From the NCBI GenBank assembly GCA_934755305.1, contig CAKVLD010000071.1, forward strand, positions 1-14,148: DNA of 14,148 nucleotides. The letters are read 5' to 3'. Shown here in pieces: positions 7,653 to 12,950 of this stretch; the stretch's first letter is position 1, and each line of letters opens with the position of its first letter. The DNA is from an uncultured Clostridium sp. (GTDB taxonomy: Bacteria; Bacillota; Clostridia; Clostridiales; Clostridiaceae). The notes under the pieces are model-generated. The model was not told the DNA's origin, made no database searches, and saw only the letters and a list, made by a program, of their open reading frames with translations. A program made the position numbers and the translations under genes.

Positions 7653-7682
7653 ATAATACAATATAAAAACTTTGTATGTAAA
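7653..7682 (-). promoter_or_regulatory. Candidate promoter of the P-loop/S24 gene
   Basis: On the minus strand TTTACA (plus 7677-7682) and TATTAT (plus 7653-7658) are 18 nt apart, about 40 nt before the ATG. Imperfect inverted repeats (7639-7648 and 7673-7683) flank the core. No GAAC-N4-GTTC type LexA box is present. Confidence 0.5.
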
Positions 7683-7706
7683 GATTTTTTTTATGGGTAT
7701 ACTATT

Positions 7707-8459
7707 TTATCTTTTGATTTTAGTTGTATTTTTGCATTTTGGATAATTAGAGCACCCTAAAAAAGCTCCATATCTTCCTTTCCTTTCTACCATTTCAGCT
7801 CCACACTTATCACATATAATTTTATTACTTGTATTAATTTTATTATTTGTATTATTTATTATATTTTCTGTTTTTGCTTTTCCATTTATCTTACTCATAA
7901 TATCTATTAGACCGTTTCTATCTATAAGAGCTACATCACACCTTTTAGCTAAGTTTTCAGCTTGATTAGTAAAATAATTATTAGTAATAACTATAGATTT
8001 ATTCGAATTATAATATTTTTGTGCAGCACTAACTTCTTGAATTGCTGAGATTCCTACCTTGTTTGAATAACGTTTTGCTTGAACTACTATAGATTCTTTA
8101 TTTTTATACAAAATCAAATCAGCTCCATAATCATTTGTCTTTGGAGTTAACTCCACTCTATATCCAAGCTCCGTATAATATGTAAACAAAAATTCTTCAA
8201 ATTGTATTCCTGAAAATTTATCTATATTTTCTATTCCACTATTTAAATATTGTTTTCTCTTATTATATTTTATATGAAAATCTACCACTAAAGTTACAAT
8301 AATTGTACTAATTCCTATTAAAAGCAATTTTTCAACTAATCCTATTAGACTATCTCTTAAATTGTTTATATTATATGGATCATTTAAAAACTTATATATA
8401 ATAAATAATATTAACAATCCTACTATAAGTTCTATAATTTTATCTATTTTCTTTCCCAT
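7707..8459 (-). CDS. Membrane-anchored Mrr-type restriction endonuclease with topoisomerase zinc ribbon
   Basis: This 250-aa protein has three parts. Residues 8-23 and 40-60 are membrane helices. Residues 84-190 form an Mrr_cat nuclease domain: FEEFLFTYYTELGY, then D114 in NDYGADL and the Q127-x-K129 pair in VVQAKRY, followed by AAQKYYNSNKSIVITN. An asparagine-rich linker leads to a C4 zinc ribbon (C216, C219, C236, C242; CDKCG...FLGCSNYPKC) like the DNA-binding fingers at the end of topoisomerase I. Mrr-family enzymes cleave modified or foreign DNA; the Q-x-K variant of PD-(E/Q)xK is known in this family. The ATG at 8459 has GGAGGAAG upstream. The next gene starts 94 bp downstream with its own promoter candidate, so the two may or may not be co-transcribed. 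Restriction activity is inference. Confidence 0.85.
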   Translation of the reverse strand: MGKKIDKIIELIVGLLILFIIYKFLNDPYNINNLRDSLIGLVEKLLLIGISTIIVTLVVDFHIKYNKRKQYLNSGIENIDKFSGIQFEEFLFTYYTELGYRVELTPKTNDYGADLILYKNKESIVVQAKRYSNKVGISAIQEVSAAQKYYNSNKSIVITNNYFTNQAENLAKRCDVALIDRNGLIDIMSKINGKAKTENIINNTNNKINTSNKIICDKCGAEMVERKGRYGAFLGCSNYPKCKNTTKIKR

Positions 8460-8526
8460 ATATCTTCCTCCAATATCCCCACTAGTATATATCCTTTATA
8501 TAACTTACAATTATACATATTTTTCA

Positions 8527-9380
8527 CTATAAAGTATGTTTATAAATACAAACCTCAGTACCTGAATATTCATATCCTATATCAAACTTAATCCAATCAT
8601 TTTTTTCATAATATCCTACTAAATCGGTATAGAGATATATTTCCTTGTACCCTTTTGTTTTACAATATTCTAAAATATGATTTTGTATTTCTACACCAAT
8701 ACCCTTATTTCGATATACAGGATTTACTATTAGTGCAGAAAACCATGATACAATTCCTGACGAGAAAGTAAATCTCCACGCCAAATACCACCAGTTCCTA
8801 AAAGTACACCATTATCTACTGCAACAAATATTAAAGGTAGTTCATTATCAATTAGACTATGTTCAACAATCCCTCTATAAAACTTTTTGCTATTATCATG
8901 TTCAAATTCCTTCCAAAGTTTCACCTTTAACTTTTCATATTCTTTAGCTACTTCCTTATGAGCAATTAAATAATCTCTAAAATAAAGCTCATTCCAATCA
9001 TCTCTATATCTCACATGAAGATGATATACTTTCTCTGCAAAACCATATTTAGTATAACCTTTGTTGTAAACTTGTCTGAACTTAGGCCTATTTGTAGAAT
9101 TCATTAATATCCATCCCATAGAAGATAACTTGTCTTGTACCTTTTTAATATCACTATCTGTTGAAATTTCCATAAGAATATCTACTGTTGGCTTACTCTT
9201 TAAACCTTCTACAGAGGTACTTCCAATATGATTTAACCTTAATATGATATTGCTAAATTCCTTTGTTAAGCTTATTTTTTCTACTTCATACCAATTTTTA
9301 TAATCTGGATTATAATCTTTAATTATTATAGGAAACAATTCCCATAGTTCCTCTAATGTCATTTCTGATAACTCTTTCAT
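8527..9380 (-). pseudogene. GrpB-GNAT fusion gene, broken by a frameshift
   Basis: The first frame (9380 to the stop at 8730) encodes a GrpB/UPF0157 nucleotidyltransferase-like domain (about residues 13-165: NHIGSTSVEGLKSKPTVDI and VYHLHVRYRDDWNE) and then the start of a GNAT acetyltransferase domain (LPLIFVAVDNGVLLGTGGI, LLSRQELY). The rest of the GNAT domain continues in another frame to 8527 (WFSALIVNPVYRNKGIG with its acetyl-CoA loop, then LYTDLVGYYEKNDW). Adding one base near 8745-8755 would rejoin LSRQELY with WFSALIV, as in intact relatives. There is no slippery heptamer, so programmed frameshifting is unlikely. Transcription and translation signals remain intact: TTGAAA-16-TATAAT and AGGAGAG before the ATG. 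The usual N-terminal GNAT helix is also absent at the GrpB junction. Confidence 0.8.
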
Positions 9381-9424
9381 CTATCTCTCCTAGCTAATTA
9401 CATTTTATTATAAGACCCTTTAAC

Positions 9425-9452
9425 ATTATAACAATTTTTCTATTTTTTTCAA
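9425..9452 (-). promoter_or_regulatory. Strong promoter of the GrpB-GNAT gene
   Basis: On the minus strand TTGAAA (plus 9447-9452) and TATAAT (plus 9425-9430) are 16 nt apart, and the -10 box is preceded by TGT, giving an extended -10. It lies about 45 nt before the ATG at 9380. Confidence 0.75.
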
Positions 9453-9493
9453 CATATGAATCTAAATTCCATAAAATTCAGTTGGTATTATGA

Positions 9494-9520
9494 CAAAAAA
9501 ATAAGCCCTTTATAGGCTTA
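9494..9520 (-). terminator. Terminator after the kinase remnant
   Basis: TAAGCC and GGCTTA (plus 9515-9520 and 9502-9507) form a 6-7 bp stem followed on the minus strand by ATTTTTTTG. It probably now ends the EamA transporter transcript. Confidence 0.75.
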
Positions 9521-9549
9521 AATAATTTATATTCCACTATGGTGTTACT

Positions 9550-9789
9550 TTAACTAAAGCTATCTAATCCATTACCTTCTGAATCCTTAAAAGAAATATA
9601 ATTACAAATCATATCTACAACATTATTAAGACTCATATCTTTATGTATAACCTTTTCAAAATCCGCCCCTAAAAAGTCCTTCTCCTTCCACCAAGATTTC
9701 ATTTCTTTTTCCCCAAATTCATTAGCTTTGTCCCTTTTACTATGGCGAATCAAAGTTTCCTCAAAAGGTATATCAAAATAATAAGCATT
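9550..9789 (-). pseudogene. C-terminal remnant of a P-loop (AAA_33-type) kinase
   Basis: From 9789 the frame reads AYYFDIPFEETLIRHSK, then NEFGEKEMKSWWKEKDFLG and a C-terminal MSLNNVVDMICNYI stretch. That is the characteristic end of small AAA/zeta-toxin-like kinases, in which YFD-PFEET-RH and EFGE-MR-WW are conserved. The Walker A half (about 100 residues) is absent: an in-frame TAA lies directly before residue 1 at 9790-9792, and the EamA stop is only 10 bp from the start of the remnant. The first possible start codon in frame is TTG at 9753, without convincing initiation signals. It is most simply a deletion stump still carrying its old terminator. Confidence 0.7.
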
Positions 9790-9799
9790 TTAATTATCT

Positions 9800-10810
9800 C
9801 TATTCTTTTAAAATATGCTTATGAAGATGTTGATTTTCTCTATTAAACATATGATTATGTGGATGTTCATGTACTATAACATGCTCATGAGTAGTTCCAT
9901 CATGTGTATGGGTTATTACATGTTTATGCATATGACTATGATTAATGATAACTGTATCCATAATTACAACTATTGTTCCCATTATCATAATTATTAAAGC
10001 TATTAAGTAATTCTTAGATAACTCTTCTCTAAATATAACAAATGATAAAAATGAACCTATAAAAGGTGCTACAGCATAATAAGCACTTGTTTTGGCTGCA
10101 CCTAACACACTTTGAGCCTTTACATAAAAAAAGATACTTAGGCCATAAGATATAAAACCTAATAGTAATGCATATAAAACATATATAATTGAAGTAAATT
10201 GTTCATGAGTAATTAATGCAACTATTAATGAACCTAACCCTGAAAAAATTCCTTTTAATATAACTATTTCTGTAGTGCTTTTTGAAGATAACATTCTTGT
10301 ACAATTATTTTCCAATCCCCAGCAAACACAAGCTATCAAAATGTAAATAGAGCCATAAGAAAATTGAAAGCTTTCTACTCCTTCAAAGGATAATAGAACA
10401 CTTGATAATGTAATTAAGAAAATAGCATACCACATTTTCCTTGATATCTTTTCTTTAAAAAATACTAAAGCTATTATTGATGTTGCAACTATTTCAAAGT
10501 TATTTAGTAAGGATGCATTAGCTGAACTTGCTGTACTTAATCCTAGCATTAATGATATTGGTGCTATTATGTCTAAAACAATCATTCCTATGGTATAGGG
10601 TAACTCTTTTCTTGTTAGCTTTGGTTCTTCTTTCTCTTTTGAAAATATTTTTGAATAAATTAGCATACCTATTCCTGCTCCAAAATATAAGAATGCTGCC
10701 ATGTATATTGGATCTATTTCTTGTAATAGAATTTTGGATAATGGTATGTTTATTGAGTAGAATATAGCTGCTAATAGTGCAAATATAATTGATATTAATT
10801 TTTTATTCAT
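9800..10810 (-). CDS. EamA/DMT-family transporter with a histidine-rich C-terminal tail
   Basis: This 336-aa protein has two five-helix EamA repeats (about residues 5-140 and 150-287), the layout of the drug/metabolite transporter superfamily, which moves small metabolites across the inner membrane. The second-repeat features LGAAKTSAYYAVAPFIGSFLSF and REELS are typical. After the last helix (about 270-288), residues 290-336 hold 15 histidines in HxH pairs (HSHMHKH, HTHDG, HEH, HPHNH, HLHKH), a pattern expected to bind Ni, Co, Zn or Cu. Whether metal is substrate, signal or incidental is unknown. The ATG at 10810 has AAGGAGAT upstream. The likely promoter is TTGACA-17-TACAAT at 11040-11068, which gives a leader of about 220 nt running through a GNAT relic. 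Confidence 0.88.
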   Translation of the reverse strand: MNKKLISIIFALLAAIFYSINIPLSKILLQEIDPIYMAAFLYFGAGIGMLIYSKIFSKEKEEPKLTRKELPYTIGMIVLDIIAPISLMLGLSTASSANASLLNNFEIVATSIIALVFFKEKISRKMWYAIFLITLSSVLLSFEGVESFQFSYGSIYILIACVCWGLENNCTRMLSSKSTTEIVILKGIFSGLGSLIVALITHEQFTSIIYVLYALLLGFISYGLSIFFYVKAQSVLGAAKTSAYYAVAPFIGSFLSFVIFREELSKNYLIALIIMIMGTIVVIMDTVIINHSHMHKHVITHTHDGTTHEHVIVHEHPHNHMFNRENQHLHKHILKE

Positions 10811-10835
10811 TTCTATCTCCTTAATTTAATTAGTT

Positions 10836-11007
10836 CTATTTTGCTATTTTTTTACAGATAAACAAATGAAAACCATTATGTTCTTTTAATGGCTTTGTTT
10901 CTCCTACTTTTATGAAGCCACATTTCTCCTGGTGCTTTTTCTTTGCAGGACATTCCTCCTATTATTTTTCCATCCAAAATTATTTTATATTTTATGTAGT
11001 TATTTTT
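10836..11007 (-). pseudogene. GNAT acetyltransferase relic with internal deletion
   Basis: On the minus strand, one frame from about 11007 reads VKNNYIKYKIILDGKIIGGM, the beta2-beta3 hairpin of a GNAT domain. After about 10945 a different frame reads EKCGFIKVGETKPLKEHNG and ends HLFICKKIAK with a TAG at 10836-10838, which is a GNAT C-terminal strand pair. The central acetyl-CoA-binding part (about 70 residues) and the N-terminus are missing. No start codon or intact domain remains. It lies in the leader of the EamA gene. Confidence 0.6.
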
Positions 11008-11039
11008 TACTTATCCATTTTTATTTATTTTATGTATAA

Positions 11040-11068
11040 ATTGTAAGATGGCATTGGAGTATTGTCAA
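11040..11068 (-). promoter_or_regulatory. Near-consensus promoter upstream of the GNAT relic and EamA gene
   Basis: On the minus strand a perfect TTGACA (plus 11063-11068) and TACAAT (plus 11040-11045) are exactly 17 nt apart. The next intact gene downstream is the EamA transporter, whose ATG is about 230 nt away. Confidence 0.7.
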
Positions 11069-11164
11069 TTTTCTATAAAATATTTATTAAATTCCCACCC
11101 AAAGTTCCTACTGCAAAACAAAATTAACACGTTTCACAACCCCAGCAACCAAGCCGTTTCACTC
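11069..11164. other. Non-coding GC-rich island with an 8-bp direct repeat
   Basis: No open frame of useful length occurs here. Bases 11129-11162 are about 53% G+C, unlike the surrounding DNA, and contain CGTTTCAC twice (11130-11137 and 11155-11162, 25 bp apart). The segment lies directly upstream of the TTGACA promoter, so it may be an upstream control region or part of a dispersed non-coding element. I saw no strong hairpin in it. Confidence 0.4.
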
Positions 11165-11206
11165 AAAAAACATATGCATATATTATTCTAATGCATATGT
11201 TTTTTT
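11165..11206. terminator. Perfect bidirectional hairpin terminator
   Basis: AAAAAACATATGCAT (11165-11179) and ATGCATATGTTTTTT (11191-11205) are perfect 15-bp inverted repeats with an 11-nt loop. A-runs and T-runs at the ends let it work in either direction. It most likely ends transcription of the GNAT gene that stops at 11273, since that is the nearest upstream gene on the minus strand. Confidence 0.75.
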
Positions 11207-11272
11207 GATGTGTATATTCTTATAATGTATATATTTTTTCAATGCATATATTCTTATGCTTCATATATTCTT
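11188..11272. repeat. 34-bp AT-rich tandem repeat, two full units plus a partial
   Basis: Units 11188-11221 and 11222-11255 match at 28 of 34 positions, and five of the six differences are transitions. A 17-bp partial unit (11256-11272) abuts the GNAT stop codon, and a further fragment of the motif reappears in the loop of the adjacent terminator. Each unit ends in ATATTCTT on the plus strand. Confidence 0.65.
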
Positions 11273-11776
11273 CTAAAGCCTCTTCTCCATCAAATAGAAA
11301 TCACCTTTTCTCCAATGAACCATTCCCACCTTCTTGTATCCCAGCTTGTCATACATCCTTAAAGAATATGGATTCAAAGTAAAGGTATCTAATCTAATAG
11401 ATTCAATCCCCTTAAGTTTTACTTTATCTTCTATGTACTTTACAGTTTTACTTCCTACCCCACATCTCTGATACTTAGGATTTACACATAACCTATGAAT
11501 AACACTAAAAGATGCATCAGGAAACTTCCATTCTCCATCTAAATATTCTTCATCACAAACTTCATTTAATACATATGCTGCTACTACTTTATCATCATCA
11601 AAGGCTAAATACATCTCTTGCTTTTCTATATCTTCCTCTAATATTTCTTTATCAGGATATAATTCATCCCATTGATGAATATTATTCTTTTCCATCTCTT
11701 TTATTGCATCTGTATACATTTCAAAAATCTTATCTAAATCACTTTTTTTCGCTAATTGAAATTTTAAATCTAACAC
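11273..11776 (-). CDS. GNAT family N-acetyltransferase
   Basis: This is a complete 167-aa GNAT domain, transferring an acetyl group from acetyl-CoA to an amine; the acceptor is unknown. The core is SVIHRLCVNPKYQRCGVG (about 91-108), where Q103-x-x-G106-x-G108 is the pyrophosphate-binding loop, followed by helix alpha3 and strand beta5 (SIRLDTF). The C-terminal segment SLRMYDKLGYKKVG carries the tyrosine (Y142) often used as general acid. The start is a GTG at 11776, supported by AAGGAGG 8 nt upstream. The gene is monocistronic, with a promoter candidate at 11809-11837 and a palindromic terminator about 70 nt downstream. Unlike the two other GNAT sequences nearby, it appears intact. Confidence 0.9.
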   Translation of the reverse strand: MLDLKFQLAKKSDLDKIFEMYTDAIKEMEKNNIHQWDELYPDKEILEEDIEKQEMYLAFDDDKVVAAYVLNEVCDEEYLDGEWKFPDASFSVIHRLCVNPKYQRCGVGSKTVKYIEDKVKLKGIESIRLDTFTLNPYSLRMYDKLGYKKVGMVHWRKGDFYLMEKRL

Positions 11777-11808
11777 TTAATATTCCTCCTTATGTTTTAA
11801 TTAGCCTT

Positions 11809-11837
11809 ATTATATACCATTTTCATCCACATTAAAA
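11809..11837 (-). promoter_or_regulatory. Candidate promoter of the intact GNAT gene
   Basis: On the minus strand TTTTAA (plus 11832-11837) and a consensus TATAAT (plus 11809-11814) are 17 nt apart, about 33 nt before the GTG. The -35 box is weak. Confidence 0.55.
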
Positions 11838-11885
11838 CAATCTTATGGGGGATTTAGATTTGAAAAGATAATGAAAATTTAAAAA

Positions 11886-11926
11886 TTACAAAAGGATGTA
11901 TCAAAGTGATTTTTGATACATCCTTT
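11886..11926 (-). terminator. Terminator of the kinase/reductase/nucleotidyltransferase operon
   Basis: AAAGGATGTATCAAA (11891-11905) and its exact complement (11912-11926) form a 15-bp stem with a 6-nt loop, followed on the minus strand by TTGTAATTTTT. The stem starts 4 nt after the stop codon at 11931. Confidence 0.85.
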
Positions 11927-11930
11927 ATAT

Positions 11931-12413
11931 TTAAAAATCTTTAGTCCTCTCTGAAAACACCTTATTTATTTCTAAACCATAGATAGTAATTCCAACCTTT
12001 TTTATTTCAGTGAAATGTGATGCTAAATCTTTATCTATACCTTTCATAGTTTCACAATATTTTGTTAAATCTTTTCTACAGCTTGTTATATAAGCATTTG
12101 AAAAGTATAGTTCAAAAGGTATTTGATATTTAAAGTTTTGGGTATTTTCTAAAAGTACTACACTCATTTCAAAACCTTTTTTAGGAGCAAACTGATTTAA
12201 GTCTAATAATAATTCTATAAGTTCTTCTTTAAGAGCTGTACTTATTTTATTTTTTATAACTACTATAAAGTCAATACTACTTTTATCATGGTCAAAGCAG
12301 TTAAAAGCTATTGAGCCATATACATAAATTCCTACTAAGTTACCCTTAAGTATTTCTTTATATCTATCTGCTATTATCTTTAGAATATCTTCATAATTCA
12401 TTCTATCTAACAA
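11931..12413 (-). CDS. AadA-like nucleotidyltransferase, short and with an altered active site
   Basis: This 160-aa protein resembles the N-terminal domain of aminoglycoside adenylyltransferases: LVGIYVYGSIAFNCF at 26-40 holds the GS motif (G33, S34), and KSSIDFIVVI at 44-53 sits where the family has SDxD. D48 is present, but the first Asp is replaced by S46. E82 in FEMSVVL corresponds to the usual catalytic base. Intact relatives of about 260 aa continue with a helical substrate domain; here the protein stops soon after HFTEIKKVGITIYGLEI. The TTG start at 12413 has AAGGAAG about 8 nt upstream; an ATG four codons later is too far from it. The gene starts 15 bp after the reductase stop. Resistance activity is doubtful; it may be decaying. 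Confidence 0.72.
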   Translation of the reverse strand: MLDRMNYEDILKIIADRYKEILKGNLVGIYVYGSIAFNCFDHDKSSIDFIVVIKNKISTALKEELIELLLDLNQFAPKKGFEMSVVLLENTQNFKYQIPFELYFSNAYITSCRKDLTKYCETMKGIDKDLASHFTEIKKVGITIYGLEINKVFSERTKDF

Positions 12414-12428
12414 AAGTCACACTTCCTT

Positions 12429-12950
12429 TTACTTAGAATATCTTCCTATTATTATTCCATTATCTACATAATATTCTTGTAAATTAAGAAGAATTTCAGG
12501 ATTGTTTAATAAAAATAGTTTTTTTCCACTTCCAAGTATTGTTGGAATTATACCAATTATATATTCATCTATAACATCTGCTTTAATGAATGGATCTAGT
12601 AAGATTCCTCCACCAAATAAGTATATATTTTTACCTTCTTTTTCTTTCTCTTCTAAGATTGTTTTTACTATATCTCCCTTTATAAACTTTACATTATCAT
12701 GATCTTCTAAGGATTCTGTTGTAGCTACATATACAGTTTTGTCATTATAATCATCTGCAAAACCTTGTTCATAACAATTTTTCCCCATTACTACTAAGTC
12801 TACATCTTCCATAAAACTTTCAAAGTTAAACTTTTCCTTAGTATCTAACTTGCTATTTCCATCTCCACCTATCCAGTCAAAACTACCATCTTCTGCAGCT
12901 ATATATCCATCTATACTCATTGCTATATTTAAAATTATTTTTCTGCTCAT
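12429..12950 (-). CDS. Dihydrofolate reductase-like protein (RibD_C family)
   Basis: This 173-aa protein is a complete RibD C-terminal/DHFR-fold domain, an NADPH-binding reductase fold. Motifs are NIAMSIDGYIA (8-18), FDWIGGDG (24-31), VVMGKNCYE (53-61), IYLFGGGILLDPFI (109-122) and IIGIIPTILGSGKKLF (131-146). It is similar to the Bacillus YyaP/YwjB group, whose substrates are not established; it is not a typical folate-pathway FolA or riboflavin RibD. The ATG overlaps the histidine kinase stop (ATGA, 12947-12950) and uses AGGAGG inside the end of the kinase gene, so its synthesis is coupled to the kinase. The nucleotidyltransferase follows 15 bp downstream. Confidence 0.88.
   Translation of the reverse strand: MSRKIILNIAMSIDGYIAAEDGSFDWIGGDGNSKLDTKEKFNFESFMEDVDLVVMGKNCYEQGFADDYNDKTVYVATTESLEDHDNVKFIKGDIVKTILEEKEKEGKNIYLFGGGILLDPFIKADVIDEYIIGIIPTILGSGKKLFLLNNPEILLNLQEYYVDNGIIIGRYSK

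Noticed and set aside
7613..7706. Canonical Gram-positive LexA box for SOS control
   Set aside because: No GAAC-N4-GTTC match was found upstream of the P-loop/S24 gene by eye.
8739..8760. Programmed frameshift in the GrpB-GNAT gene
   Set aside because: There is no X-XXY-YYZ slippery site or downstream structure at the frame junction; a lost base explains it better.
8527..8784. Separate 85-aa acetyltransferase gene
   Set aside because: Its first residues read out of frame with the GNAT domain, it has no ribosome binding site, and the missing GNAT N-terminal part is in the overlapping GrpB frame.
9815..9997. Met/His-rich open frame on the plus strand
   Set aside because: It is the complement of the HxH codon repeats of the EamA tail (CAT reads as ATG on the other strand), with no ribosome binding site.
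11188..11272. CRISPR array
   Set aside because: The units are contiguous 34-bp tandem repeats without spacers, and no cas gene is present.
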